NCBI GenBank assembly: GCA_938014885.1
Contig: CALLQI010000003.1
Span: 62,001 to 126,000, forward strand
Source: an uncultured bacterium
GTDB taxonomy: Bacteria; Planctomycetota; UBA8742; UBA2392
Reading direction: 5' to 3'
Length of the DNA: 64,000 bases
The notes beneath the pieces were generated by a model. That model was not told the DNA's origin and made no database searches. It saw only the letters and a list, made by a program, of their open reading frames with translations. Positions 43,191 to 52,958 of the stretch are shown here, in pieces (within the stretch, counting starts at the first letter, position 1; every line of letters begins with the position of its first letter). A program made the position numbers and the translations under genes.

Positions 43191-43790
43191 TTGGCGGACC
43201 ATGAACGCGATCTCGAGTTGATGCGCCGCTTCCAGGCCGGCGATGTTGATGCGTTCACCGAGCTTTACGAAGCCCACCTGAAGGGTCTGCTGAACTTTTT
43301 CTTCCGCCTGTGCTGGGACCGCAGTCTTGCCGAGGACTTCTCGCAAGAGGTGCTGCTGCGTATCTACAAGAGCGGCAAGAACTGGGAGCCCAACGCGAAG
43401 TTCACGACCTATCTGTACCGCGTGGCCCGCAACTACTGGATCGATCATTGCCGCCTGCTGAGCACGCAGAAAGAGAACGTCAGCCTGCAGCAGAAAGTGG
43501 GCGGCGACGAAAGCACCTCCAGCCTGATCGACCGGCTGCCCGACGACATCCGCCCGCCTGAGCACGACCTCGACCGTCGCGAGCTGTACGAAGCCATCAT
43601 GCGCGCGCTGGAGCAACTGCCCGAAGAACAGCGCATGGTATTCGTGCTGAGCGAAATCGAAGAGCTCAAGTACCAGGAGATTTCCGAGATCATGGAAATC
43701 CCGCTCGGCACCGTGAAAAGCCGCATGCACACGGCCATCGCCAAGCTGCAGGAGCTGCTTGGCGACTACAAACCCATCAACGCCGGTTAG
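43191..43790 (+). CDS. ECF-type RNA polymerase sigma factor
   Basis: 199 residues from a TTG preceded by AGAAGG; a GTG at 43137 would add 18 residues but lacks a ribosome site. Region 2: LMRRFQAGDVDAFTELYEAH, then RSLAEDFSQEVLLRIYKS, then FTTYLYRVARNYWIDHCR. Region 4: LPEEQRMVFVLSEIEELKYQ, then EISEIMEIPLGTVKSRMHTA. This RpoE-like helix content is clear. No anti-sigma gene is adjacent; the next gene converges. Confidence 0.88.
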   Translation: MADHERDLELMRRFQAGDVDAFTELYEAHLKGLLNFFFRLCWDRSLAEDFSQEVLLRIYKSGKNWEPNAKFTTYLYRVARNYWIDHCRLLSTQKENVSLQQKVGGDESTSSLIDRLPDDIRPPEHDLDRRELYEAIMRALEQLPEEQRMVFVLSEIEELKYQEISEIMEIPLGTVKSRMHTAIAKLQELLGDYKPINAG

Positions 43791-43805
43791 CACGCCAACC
43801 GCGGT

Positions 43806-44876
43806 TCAGCCACGAAGCGCCACGTGGGCTTGTAGCGCCGACCACGCCGCTTCGACTGTGATTGCGTTGATGCACGCGTTGTCGCTGCACTGCACCCGAT
43901 GGCAGGCTTCGCAATTCATGTCGGTGCGTAGCACCGTCGCGCCGGGCGGGTCCCAGGCGTGCACCGGTGCCCGCGAGGATGAGATCACCAGCGTCGGCCG
44001 CCCCAGCATCGCCGCGTGGTGCGCGATGCCCGAGTCATGGCACACGACGGCGCTTGCGCCAGCCAGCACCTCGGCGACGGCACTCAGGGGCCCGCTGCCC
44101 ATCCGGTTGTCGCCGGGAACGTCGCCCATGCGCGCGCGGTCTTGTTCATCACCGAGCCAGCAGACCTGATATCCGGCCTGCTGCGCAAGCTGCGCCAGCG
44201 CAATCCAGCGCGCCGTGGGCCAGTGCTGCACAGTCGTTTTGCCCGTGGGCGCAAACGCCAGCGTCATCCCTGGTGCCGGGGAATCCGCTTTGGCCGCAGG
44301 CGGCGCGTTCAGCCCGGCGGCACGCAGCAGCCGCGCGGGTTCGCTGGGTGGCTTGAACCACGGCCTCAGTGCGCGGGCGACCCAGCCCGTTGCACTGATC
44401 GCCGCAAAGCCGCGTGCCCGGCGCACACTGCACGAACGAAAGAACAGCATATCGCGCACGGCCCGTCGCAGGCGCAGCGGATGCGGCGCCAGGTAATACA
44501 CGGCCTCAGGCTGGAATCCGCGAACCACATCGCGCAAGGCGGCCGGTGAATCGTAGTCGGCCAGTTTCAGTGACAGCTCGCCGTCAATGCCAAGTCGGCG
44601 GGCCCAGGGTTCGCCTTCGACACGGTTGGACACTAGCAGTACTTCCGCGTCGGGATGCGAGGCACGAATCGCGCGCAACGCCGGCAGCGCGCACAGCAAG
44701 TCGCCGTAGCTGCCGATGCGGTACACCGCAATCCGCGCGGCCGGGCCGGGTTTCCGAAACAGCAGAGCATTCACGCAGCGCGCCCACAGCACACGACCGC
44801 CATGCCACCAGCCCGCCAGCATAAGGCTGGGCCATCGCAAGGGCGAACGTGTGAAGCGCGTGGGGCGGTGGCTCAT
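43806..44876 (-). CDS. Heptosyltransferase-type (GT9) glycosyltransferase
   Basis: 356 residues. AVYRIGSYGDLLCALPALRA is the N-terminal GT9 signature; APTGKTTVQHWPTARWIALA and SAVVCHDSGIAHHAAMLGRP are the donor-site motifs. The C-terminal Cys cluster (NCEACHRVQCSDNACIN) is common in GT9 proteins. It adds a heptose-like sugar to an outer-core or surface glycan. Last gene of the minus-strand polysaccharide operon, with a 4-bp overlap to the preceding gene. Confidence 0.85.
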   Translation of the reverse strand: MSHRPTRFTRSPLRWPSLMLAGWWHGGRVLWARCVNALLFRKPGPAARIAVYRIGSYGDLLCALPALRAIRASHPDAEVLLVSNRVEGEPWARRLGIDGELSLKLADYDSPAALRDVVRGFQPEAVYYLAPHPLRLRRAVRDMLFFRSCSVRRARGFAAISATGWVARALRPWFKPPSEPARLLRAAGLNAPPAAKADSPAPGMTLAFAPTGKTTVQHWPTARWIALAQLAQQAGYQVCWLGDEQDRARMGDVPGDNRMGSGPLSAVAEVLAGASAVVCHDSGIAHHAAMLGRPTLVISSSRAPVHAWDPPGATVLRTDMNCEACHRVQCSDNACINAITVEAAWSALQAHVALRG

Positions 44877-46081
44877 GCCGGCCTCGCGGTCAGCTTGGCC
44901 AGCAGCGCGCGGTACGCGTCGGCAAAGGCTTCCGGCCCGAAGCGCTGGTCAATGTTGCGCCGCCACGCGGCCGCATCGTGCTGCAAGTGCATGGTCCAGC
45001 TTTGCGCGGCGGCTGCCATGGCATTCACATCGCCGTGCGGCACCAGCGTGCCGTGCCCGGGATCAAGCCACTCGCCGATGCCACCGTTGTCAAAGGCAAC
45101 GACCGGGCAACCCAGCGCCACGGCTTCAGCGCCCTGCATGCTGAAGGCCTCATAGCCGCGGGCGGGCAACAGCATGCAGGCCGCCGAGGCGTATTCGACG
45201 GCCAGCGCGTCTTCTTCCAGCCAGCCGGTGAACTCGATGCGGCTTGACACGTCAAGTTTGCGCGCGAGTGCAATCATTGCGTCACGGTCCGGGCCGTCGC
45301 CCACGACGCGCAGGCGCGTGCCCGGCAGCAGCGCGCAAACCCGCACCGCGTCCAGGGCACCCTTAGATCGCGCGAGGCGCCCCGCGTACAGCAGCCGTCC
45401 CGGAATGGGCGTGGCAGTGCTGCGGCCGCAATGGACCGGCGGGTGCAGCACGTGGGCGCGGGGCACCTCACCGATCGTTTCTTCGTGCAGTGCTTGCAGC
45501 GCGTGGCTGTTGAAAACGTTGCCATCACTGAGACCCAACGCCGTGCGAGTCGCCGGGCCGCGTGCGACCGCGCGCAGCCGCTGCTGCGGCGCAAAGGCCG
45601 CGCCGTCGGCGGTGCTGAGGCAGCGTTCGAACGCATGTGTGCCCAGGCAGCGCCACCCCGGGGCGGCCGAACACAGCTTGCCCGACGCCTGCAGCAGACG
45701 TCCGCCGGCCGGGCAGGTCAGGTCGGAGGTGTGCATGAAAAGCGCGACGCGCACCCGGCCGCGCAGGGCTTGCAGCAGGTCCAGGGGTGCCAGCCGATGA
45801 AACTGCACCAGGTCAAAGTCGGAGTGCAAGCGATTGGCCAGGGCGCGCATGTCCGTGCCGCGCGAAAGCACGGCCCCCGGTGAAAGCGCCTCACTGGCGG
45901 CGTTGCCGACGCACACGACCTCGGCCCCATGCACCGGCGAGGGTGGGGCCTCGTCCTGCGTGAACACGGTAGTGGCGATGCCCATCCTGCCGTGAAGCAG
46001 CAGCAACCTCGCGATGTACACTTCCGTGCCGCCCCGGCGCAGCATGGAAGGTGTCACGATTGCCACGCGCAGGCCGGTCAT
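44873..46081 (-). CDS. Family 4 glycosyltransferase
   Basis: 402 residues from the ATG at 46081, which overlaps the upstream stop codon. GT-B fold: VAIVTPSMLRRGGTEVYIAR at the N-terminus, LLYAGRLARSKGALDAVRVC, RIEFTGWLEEDALAVEYASA, and the E-x7-E region YEAFSMQGAEAVALGCPVVA. A central Cys-rich insertion (TCPAGGRLLQASGKLC) is typical of some GT4 proteins. Donor unknown. Confidence 0.82.
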   Translation of the reverse strand: MTGLRVAIVTPSMLRRGGTEVYIARLLLLHGRMGIATTVFTQDEAPPSPVHGAEVVCVGNAASEALSPGAVLSRGTDMRALANRLHSDFDLVQFHRLAPLDLLQALRGRVRVALFMHTSDLTCPAGGRLLQASGKLCSAAPGWRCLGTHAFERCLSTADGAAFAPQQRLRAVARGPATRTALGLSDGNVFNSHALQALHEETIGEVPRAHVLHPPVHCGRSTATPIPGRLLYAGRLARSKGALDAVRVCALLPGTRLRVVGDGPDRDAMIALARKLDVSSRIEFTGWLEEDALAVEYASAACMLLPARGYEAFSMQGAEAVALGCPVVAFDNGGIGEWLDPGHGTLVPHGDVNAMAAAAQSWTMHLQHDAAAWRRNIDQRFGPEAFADAYRALLAKLTARPA

Positions 46082-47247
46082 GGTGCGGCTCCGGGCAGCA
46101 GCACTTCGCGCCATTGCTGCGCGAAACGCTCCATCGCGAAGTGTTCCAGCGCGTGGGCGTGGGCCGCGCGACCCATTGCGTTCACCATGCCGCGGTGCGC
46201 GGCCAGCTTGCCCAGTTTGGTAACGCATTGTTCGACCACGGCTTCATCGGGCTGCGGGTCGACCAGCACGCCGTTCACACCGTCGCGAATCTGGCCCGGG
46301 ATGCCGCCGACTCGCGTGCACAGGGGCACCACGCCCTGTGCCATGGCCTCCATCACCGAGACCGGAAAGCCTTCGCGAGTTGAAGTAATCAGCACCACGT
46401 GCGCATCGCGGTACAGCTGTGTCAGTGCATCGGTGTCCGCGACCAGGCCGGTGAAGCGGCACAGCGGTCGGTGCTCGGGCGCGATGCCGATTTCAACTTC
46501 TCCCACCAGCGTGAACTCGGCGTTGATGCCGGCGTCGCGGCATCCTTGCGCGATGCGTCCCACCAGCGCCACCCGCTTTTCCGGCGAGTTGCGGCCGACG
46601 TACAGCACGCGCAGCGGGCCGCTTTGGCGCGCCGGCAGCTCGGGAAGTTGCGCGGGCACATGCACGCCGTTCAGGATCACGCGCAGCTTGCCGTCATGTC
46701 CGGGTTCAAGCCCCACGGCGTTGTAGAGCCCGCGCAGCTCATCGGCAAAGCGCGGCGCGATCACCACCCGGGCGTCGAGGCGCGGGGCCAGCCGCAGGCT
46801 GTAGTGTTCAAAGCCGACGCCGAAGTTGTGCACCAGGTCCACGCAACGCACCCGCGGGTTCAGAAACGGCAGCATGTCATAGTAAAAGTGGCTGAAGGCC
46901 CCCAGCGCGACGCCACCGGGTGCGCGATTCACCAGCGCGGCTGCCAGCCCGATCCGGAAGTACTCACGCAATGGCCCGCGTTTGCGGCCGTGGATGAAGC
47001 GGCAGTCGGCGTGCGCTGCAAACTGCGGCAGCAGCGTAAGGTCGGGCGAAACTTCAGTGAAGAAGACCACCGGCTTCGCATCCGCGAGGGCGGCCACAAT
47101 GTCGGCATGAACGCGCTCAGCGCCGCCGACGCCGGGCGTGGCAAAGAAGCAGAACACGCGGCCGGGCGCGCGCCGCTGCAAACGGCCCAGCACCAGCCCC
47201 AGCAGGCCCAGGAAGAAGCGCAGCAGCAGGACGATCAGCGTCCTCAC
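46078..47247 (-). CDS. Family 4 glycosyltransferase with N-terminal membrane helix
   Basis: 389 residues. An N-terminal hydrophobic segment (TLIVLLLRFFLGLLGLVLG) anchors it; FFATPGVGGAERVHADIVAA is the acceptor-domain glycine loop; RVLYVGRNSPEKRVALVGRI and the E-x7-E region REGFPVSVMEAMAQGVVPLC form the donor side. It overlaps both neighbours by 4 bp. Confidence 0.82.
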   Translation of the reverse strand: MRTLIVLLLRFFLGLLGLVLGRLQRRAPGRVFCFFATPGVGGAERVHADIVAALADAKPVVFFTEVSPDLTLLPQFAAHADCRFIHGRKRGPLREYFRIGLAAALVNRAPGGVALGAFSHFYYDMLPFLNPRVRCVDLVHNFGVGFEHYSLRLAPRLDARVVIAPRFADELRGLYNAVGLEPGHDGKLRVILNGVHVPAQLPELPARQSGPLRVLYVGRNSPEKRVALVGRIAQGCRDAGINAEFTLVGEVEIGIAPEHRPLCRFTGLVADTDALTQLYRDAHVVLITSTREGFPVSVMEAMAQGVVPLCTRVGGIPGQIRDGVNGVLVDPQPDEAVVEQCVTKLGKLAAHRGMVNAMGRAAHAHALEHFAMERFAQQWREVLLPGAAP

Positions 47248-48434
47248 AGGCCCATCTCCCGGCGGATGACGGCTGCCGAAGCCGCCCAGTCCAGGGGCGC
47301 AAGTTTGGGCCGAAGGGCCTCATGATCAAAGGGCGCGAATGTGGCCGGGTCCCGCAGCGCGGCAACCCAGGCATCGACGGTTTCGCCGGCGGTGAAGCGC
47401 ACGTTGGGCAGCGCCTGGCGGCGCAGCTCAAGCAAGGGATTGGTCAGGACAGGCTTGCCACAGACACTGAACTCGACGACGTTCAGCGGCAATGCCGCGT
47501 CGCACACCGGGACCATGGCGAAAGGGTGCACGCCGGCGTCGCAGGCGTGGAAGTAGGCCGCCACATGCTCAGGCGGCACGGCGCCCACCGCGACAATACC
47601 GGGGGTTGCAGGCAGCGTGCGCGTGAACTTGTCGCTGCCCGGGCCCACGATAAGCAGGGTCGCATCAGGCAGCGCGGCCGCCAGCCAGGCCTTCACGATG
47701 GTTTCCATGCCGTCAAAGCCGACGTTGTGGTTGCAGATAAAACCGACCACGAACCGCCCGTGAAGGTTGTAGCGCCGTTTCACAGCCTCCACTTCGCCGG
47801 CGGAAACGTTCTCGAACCGTTCGCGCAATGCGGCGTTGGGCGCGTAGGCGGCTTTGCGCCGGGCGTGTTTCTCGGCGATGTCGCAAAGCGTCAGGCTGCA
47901 GGCGCTGAGCGTATCGCAAGTCTGCATCGCCCGCGCCAGGAAGCGGCGGCGCGCATCACCAAGGCGATTGGCGGGCCAGTCGCCGAAGAAGTCGTCAATC
48001 AGGTCAAAGTGCGCGTGGTAGTCGCGCGCGCCGCGTTCCGGCGGCAGCACGGCCCAGGGATTGGCATGGAACACGTGGGTGCAGCCGAAGTGGCGGGCAG
48101 CTTCCGCAAAGCGGGCGTTGTTGAAACGCGCCGCGAGCTTGTTCAGCGGCGGCCCCGACGAAAACGCGATGCGCGTGGTGAAGCGCGTCATCGGGCCTTC
48201 CTCAAGCACTCGAAACGGCTTGCGCAGAAAGCGCGCACGCATGTTCAGGCGGCCGGTGCTCATCACGGCGTCGGTGCAGTCCAGAGCGAAGATGTCGATG
48301 TCGCGGGCCAGCTGCCGCGCGATCTCGATTTCGCGCAGCCGGAACTGCGACGAAAACACCATGCGGCCCACCCACAGCACGCGCGGCCGCGTGCGCAGGC
48401 TGGCGGATGCATCGGCCGGCACGGGCGCGTTCAT
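47244..48434 (-). CDS. GT-B glycosyltransferase
   Basis: 396 residues. Begins RVLWVGRMVFSSQFRLREIE; central FVVGFICNHNVGFDGMETIV and ATLLIVGPGSDKF; C-terminal PLNVVEFSVCGKPVLTNPLL, which replaces the usual GT4 EAMA-G motif. Resembles teichuronic-acid/TuaH-like or GT4-related transferases. Overlaps both neighbours by 4 bp; same operon. Confidence 0.72.
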   Translation of the reverse strand: MNAPVPADASASLRTRPRVLWVGRMVFSSQFRLREIEIARQLARDIDIFALDCTDAVMSTGRLNMRARFLRKPFRVLEEGPMTRFTTRIAFSSGPPLNKLAARFNNARFAEAARHFGCTHVFHANPWAVLPPERGARDYHAHFDLIDDFFGDWPANRLGDARRRFLARAMQTCDTLSACSLTLCDIAEKHARRKAAYAPNAALRERFENVSAGEVEAVKRRYNLHGRFVVGFICNHNVGFDGMETIVKAWLAAALPDATLLIVGPGSDKFTRTLPATPGIVAVGAVPPEHVAAYFHACDAGVHPFAMVPVCDAALPLNVVEFSVCGKPVLTNPLLELRRQALPNVRFTAGETVDAWVAALRDPATFAPFDHEALRPKLAPLDWAASAAVIRREMGL

Positions 48435-49543
48435 GACGCACCCCCGGTCCAGTGCAGCAGGTCGGTCGCGATGCGCTGGGCTGCCTTGCCGTCACCGTAG
48501 GGATTTGGCGTGGCCTGCAGCCGGGCGCGCAGGCCTGCATCGGCCAGTGTGCGGCCGAGTTCGCGTGATACCGTGTCGGCGTCCGTGCCGACGAGTTTCA
48601 GAAAGCCGGCGCTGAGGCCTTCCGGCCGCTCGGTCACGTCGCGCGTCACCAGCACCGGTGTGCCGAAGCACGGTGCTTCTTCCTGGATGCCGCCGCTGTC
48701 ACTGACGATGGCGTCGGCGTGTTTCAACATCCATACGGACGCGGCATATCCCAGCGGCTCGGTGACCTTCAAGCGCGGGTGACTGACGGTGGCCAGTTCG
48801 CGGCGTACGTCGGGGCTCGGGTGCGCGGCCAGCAGCACCAACAATTCTGGGTTGCGCGCCAGAGAAAGGCGCAGCCCTTCCACGATGCGCGCAATGCCGC
48901 CGCCCTGGTTTTCGCGTCGATGCGCCGTGGCGTACACAAGCTTGGCGGGGCGCGGTGTCAGCAGCGGCGCCAGCGCGGCGGGCATCTCAGTCAGCCGAGA
49001 CGCCGCGTACAGGACCGCATCCACGCCGGTCTGCCCGGTCACGACGATGTCTGCTTCACGGATGCCCTCGCGAAGCAAGTTTTCGCGCGCGCCGGCGGTG
49101 GGGGCGTAGTGGCGGCCGCACAACCGGTCGGTCAGCACGCGATTCATTTCTTCGGGCCAGGGAGCGTTGAAGTCGCGGCTGCGCAGGCCGGCCTCAACGT
49201 GGGCGCAGGGCACGCGCGCATAGTAAGCCGCTGTGGCCGCAGCCAAGGCGCTGGTCGTGTCGCCCTGCACGATTACGCCTGCAGGCATCGCTTCTGCCAG
49301 CAGCGGGGCCAGTCTCTCCAGCACGCGGGCGTGCAGTGCCGCCAGGTCAGGCTGGGGCGGCGCGCAGGCGAGGTCGCGGTCGGCTTCAAGGCCGAAGTCG
49401 GCCAGCGCGTTCGCGGCCAGCGTCGTGTGCTGACCCGTGAGCCAGATGCGGGACTTCGCGCCGGCATCGCGCAGGGCATGCACCAACGGAGCCAGTTTGA
49501 TGGCTTCGGGCCGGGTGCCGAGAATGCAGATAAGTTCACCCAT
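48431..49543 (-). CDS. wecB: UDP-N-acetylglucosamine 2-epimerase (non-hydrolysing)
   Basis: 370 residues from the ATG at 49543. Converts UDP-GlcNAc to UDP-ManNAc for surface glycans. Motifs: ICILGTRPEAIKLAPLVHAL, VIVQGDTTSALAAA, HVEAGLRSRDFNAPWPEEMN, ATAHRRENQG, and SDSGGIQEEAPCFGTPVLVT. It overlaps the large fusion gene by 8 bp. No ManNAc dehydrogenase is in the window. Confidence 0.92.
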   Translation of the reverse strand: MGELICILGTRPEAIKLAPLVHALRDAGAKSRIWLTGQHTTLAANALADFGLEADRDLACAPPQPDLAALHARVLERLAPLLAEAMPAGVIVQGDTTSALAAATAAYYARVPCAHVEAGLRSRDFNAPWPEEMNRVLTDRLCGRHYAPTAGARENLLREGIREADIVVTGQTGVDAVLYAASRLTEMPAALAPLLTPRPAKLVYATAHRRENQGGGIARIVEGLRLSLARNPELLVLLAAHPSPDVRRELATVSHPRLKVTEPLGYAASVWMLKHADAIVSDSGGIQEEAPCFGTPVLVTRDVTERPEGLSAGFLKLVGTDADTVSRELGRTLADAGLRARLQATPNPYGDGKAAQRIATDLLHWTGGAS

Positions 49544-52500
49544 CAAGTCCCCGCATCCGTCGGGTCACCTTCAGCAGCGGCATAGGTATCAGTGCCCGGG
49601 TCAGCGCCCACCAGCCGGAGCCTCCCCAGGGCCGCTGCCGCAGCAACTGCCAGGCCACGCCCATGCTGCGCCACGGCTGGCCGCCCGTTTTGTATGCCGC
49701 CGCGAGCAGCGCCAGTTGCCGCCGGTATTCATGGCGGCGGGCCGGGTCGCGGCCGATGCCCGTGAGTTCCATGCTTGCCTGCTGCACCGCCGCCGCCTGT
49801 TGACGCGTCAAGCTGTCGGGAGTGTCGCCGTAGGCATACAGCACGCGCGCCAGTCGCGCCATGTTGCCGAGCAGGCGCGCGCGACGCCACCAGTCCCAGT
49901 CTTCGGCCAGGTTGCGGCCGGGGTCGTAGGCGCCGACCTTTTCGGCCAGCGCGCGCCGATACATGAAGCACGCGCCGACGGTGTTTTTCTCGGCCAGCTC
50001 GTGCACGGGCCCGGTGCGGATGACTTCGCGTGAGCCATCGTCGCGCACGAGTTCATAGTCCGCGAACACGAAGTCCAGATCGGGGTCCAGTGCCAGCTCG
50101 CGCGCCATGGCGCTCAGTGCGCCGGGCAGGAACGCGTTGTCGTCGCTGGTCCAGGTCAGCAGCTCGCCTTGCGCGTGTTCAAAGCCCGTGTTCAGCGCGC
50201 GGGCCACGCCGCCGTTCTCGCGGCGCAGCACCTTCAGCCGGGGGTCGGCCAGCCGCGCCACAATTTCGCGCAGCTTTTCTGCCGTGCCATCGGTGCTTCC
50301 GTCATCGACCACGATCAGTTCAAGCCTCGGGTAGTCCTGCGCCAGCACGTTGCGGATCGCGGCCTCGATGCGCGTTGCGCGCTGGTACGTCGGCAGCACC
50401 ACGGACAGCAGCGGGAACTCAGGCTGCATCAGCCAGCCGTACAAGGCAGCCTCGCGTGCGGCGACGCGGGCAATGTCGTATGCCTCGGTAGCGGCGCGGG
50501 CCGGTGCCGCCAGGCGCGCGCGCAATGAAGGATCGGCGACTTCCGCCAGCGCGCGCGCGATGTCGGCTTCGCTTTCGGGGTCGCACAAGAGGCCGTCCCA
50601 GCGGTCGGTGACGATGCCGGCCATGGGTTCGCGGTTGCTGGTGACGCAGGGTGTGCCGCAGGCCATGGCCTCAATCAGCACAATGCCGAAGCCTTCGTGC
50701 AGGCTGGGCAGGGCAAGCACGTCGGCCCAGCGGTACCACGGTGCGAGCTTGTCGTTGGACTGTGAACTCAAGTGCGTGGCGAAGGGCCAGCGCGACCAGT
50801 CGCGGTCGCTGCTGCCAATGTGCGCCAGCTTCAGCCCGGGGAAGCGCGGCAGCAGCGATTCACATGCGCGCAGCAATCGCTCAAGATTCTTCTGTGGCAC
50901 GTCGCGGGCGACGCACAGGATGCGGGGTTCGCCTTCCGGGCCTTGCGCCACGGGGCCATCGGGCGAGAAGCGCTCGCGGTCAACGCGGTTGGGCACGGTG
51001 ACGACGCGCGCCGGGTCCGCGCCCAGCTTGATGCACTCGGCGGCGACGGCCTCAGACACCGCCATCACGCAGCCGGCGCGCTTCATCACCACCGGGCTGA
51101 TGCCGACGGTGTTGTGCACGCTCACCAGCGAAGGCACCCCAAGTTGCCGCGCGATTTGCAGCGCCAGCCAGCCGCTCCACATACCGCCGTATCCGCGCAC
51201 ACACGAAGGCCCAAAGGCCTCAATCCGTTGCAGCCACGCGGGCGGCATGCCGCGCCAGCCGGTGGTGAAACCGCTTTCACTCAGCGCATCGGTGCTCGAC
51301 TGCACGGCCGCCAGCCAGGCGCCGAAATCGCCATCCGGGGGCATGCGCAAGTCTTCGAAAGGACCGTCGGGCCAGCCGCCGGCGCGCCCCCAGTCAAATG
51401 CCGCAACACGCTGGAAGCGTTGCCCGGGGTTGTAGTACGGACGCAAGTCGGCGGGTTGGAAGCCCTTGGTCGGAAGTTCGGCCGGCAACTCTTCTGTCAC
51501 TACCAGCAGGTGCGTGTCCCTTGGCGCAACCCGCGGCGCCGACTTGGTGGCAACCCACGCTACCAGCAACCCGTCCGGCGGATTGCCGTTCACGCCCACG
51601 GGTACGGCCCGCGCGTTGACGCACCCGCGCGTCAGCAGCCGCAGCATTTCATCGCTGTCGGGCCAGTGTTCCCAGGGTTCGGTCGGCAGGCGGCCGCGCG
51701 CGCTGGCGGGTTTGTCGATCACGATCACGGTGCCGCCGGGTCGCGTCACACGCACAAGCTCGGCCACGGCGGCGGCCTGGTTGGCCGAATGCTCGACAGC
51801 TTCGACACTGAACGCAAGGTCAACCGAGTTATCTGCAAGCGGCAGATTCTCGAGCGTACTGACGTGGGTCTCACAGCCGGGACCGGCGTGCTTCAGCAGT
51901 CGTGCCGAGATATCGACGCCGATGGCCCGTACGCCCGGCTTCTCGACCAGCGCCTTGAGGAAGCGGCCCTTGCCGCAGCCGGCCTCAAGCACGCCGGCGC
52001 CGGGGCGTGCGAACTCACGCAACAGTAGCAGGCGGCCGTCATCTTCGCGGACGCTGTCGGGGAAGTCCTGTTCCAGGGCATCCATGCGCGCGCGCACCCG
52101 TCGCAGGTGGGCATCCAGAAAGAACTTGGCCGCCCACGGGATCTCCGCCTGCGGGAAGTAGTCGCCCGGCCCGGCGCTGCCAAGCCAGCCGCCGGAGGGT
52201 TGCTGGTGCGCTCCCATCCAGTCCAGCGCCAATGCCGCGGGCTGGTGCATGCCCAGCCGGTCCATCGCGATCGACAGCTGCGCCACGCCGGGCGTGCACA
52301 CCCAGGTCGCGCCTTCGCGTGCCGGGAACGCGCCGTCGGGGCGCTGCATGGCCGTCAGCCGTGACCCATGAAAGCCCGCGCGCTCTGCCAGGCCCATCTC
52401 AAGCAACCCGTCCAGCTCATAGGCCCAGAAGTGCGAAAGCGTGACTGGCGCCAGCAGCCCGGCCGCGCTGGCGTAGAAGTTTGCCACGCGTTCGGCCACG

Positions 52501-52958
52501 CGCGCGTACTCGGGCTTCTTCAGGGCAACGGCCGCGTCGCGCAACGCCGCCAGGCCGTACAGGTGCACCGAACCCGGGATCTGTCTGTCGTAGCGGTCGC
52601 CATAACCAGCGTCGCCTGCCTGCCCGCACAGCCAGTCGGCGGCGCGGTGCGCGGCCTCTTCCGCACCCGGATGAAGCTGCATGCCTGCAAGCAGCCCGCG
52701 CAGCACCTGCATGGTGTCAAATACATGAGGCCGCCCGATATCCGGGTCCGCAAAGCTGCCCGAGGGGTCCTGGATTGCGACCAGGCATTCAACGCAGCGC
52801 GCGGCGTAGGCGCGCTCACCATAGTCCAGCAGCGTGGGAATCGCGTAGCCGGTGATTTCCGGATACACGCGCGCATCGCCGGCGCTTACGCGGATGCCCC
52901 CGTGCGGCAACTCCTGCGCGCGCAGCCAGTCCAGCGCACGTTGCGCGTGATGGCTCAT
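49536..52958 (-). CDS. Four-module fusion: alpha-toroid, methyltransferase, GT4, GT2
   Basis: 1140 residues from the ATG at 52958 (four-base overlap with the upstream stop). Modules: (1) about 1-295, helical toroid of prenyltransferase/terpene-cyclase-like repeats (CLVAIQDPSGSFADPD, then AMQRPDGAFPAREG, then QQPSGGWLGSAG); (2) about 315-450, SAM methyltransferase (VLEAGCGKGRFLKALVE, then AFSVEAVEH); (3) about 480-810, GT4 (SLVSVHNTVGISPVVMKRAG, then HEGFGIVLIEAMACGTPCV); (4) about 848-1140, GT2 (LSVVLPTYQRATRIEAAI, then VVDDGSTDGTAEKL, then EDWDWWRRARLLGN). No frameshift joins are seen. Probably a multifunctional assembly enzyme for the exported polysaccharide. Confidence 0.82.
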   Translation of the reverse strand: MSHHAQRALDWLRAQELPHGGIRVSAGDARVYPEITGYAIPTLLDYGERAYAARCVECLVAIQDPSGSFADPDIGRPHVFDTMQVLRGLLAGMQLHPGAEEAAHRAADWLCGQAGDAGYGDRYDRQIPGSVHLYGLAALRDAAVALKKPEYARVAERVANFYASAAGLLAPVTLSHFWAYELDGLLEMGLAERAGFHGSRLTAMQRPDGAFPAREGATWVCTPGVAQLSIAMDRLGMHQPAALALDWMGAHQQPSGGWLGSAGPGDYFPQAEIPWAAKFFLDAHLRRVRARMDALEQDFPDSVREDDGRLLLLREFARPGAGVLEAGCGKGRFLKALVEKPGVRAIGVDISARLLKHAGPGCETHVSTLENLPLADNSVDLAFSVEAVEHSANQAAAVAELVRVTRPGGTVIVIDKPASARGRLPTEPWEHWPDSDEMLRLLTRGCVNARAVPVGVNGNPPDGLLVAWVATKSAPRVAPRDTHLLVVTEELPAELPTKGFQPADLRPYYNPGQRFQRVAAFDWGRAGGWPDGPFEDLRMPPDGDFGAWLAAVQSSTDALSESGFTTGWRGMPPAWLQRIEAFGPSCVRGYGGMWSGWLALQIARQLGVPSLVSVHNTVGISPVVMKRAGCVMAVSEAVAAECIKLGADPARVVTVPNRVDRERFSPDGPVAQGPEGEPRILCVARDVPQKNLERLLRACESLLPRFPGLKLAHIGSSDRDWSRWPFATHLSSQSNDKLAPWYRWADVLALPSLHEGFGIVLIEAMACGTPCVTSNREPMAGIVTDRWDGLLCDPESEADIARALAEVADPSLRARLAAPARAATEAYDIARVAAREAALYGWLMQPEFPLLSVVLPTYQRATRIEAAIRNVLAQDYPRLELIVVDDGSTDGTAEKLREIVARLADPRLKVLRRENGGVARALNTGFEHAQGELLTWTSDDNAFLPGALSAMARELALDPDLDFVFADYELVRDDGSREVIRTGPVHELAEKNTVGACFMYRRALAEKVGAYDPGRNLAEDWDWWRRARLLGNMARLARVLYAYGDTPDSLTRQQAAAVQQASMELTGIGRDPARRHEYRRQLALLAAAYKTGGQPWRSMGVAWQLLRQRPWGGSGWWALTRALIPMPLLKVTRRMRGLDG

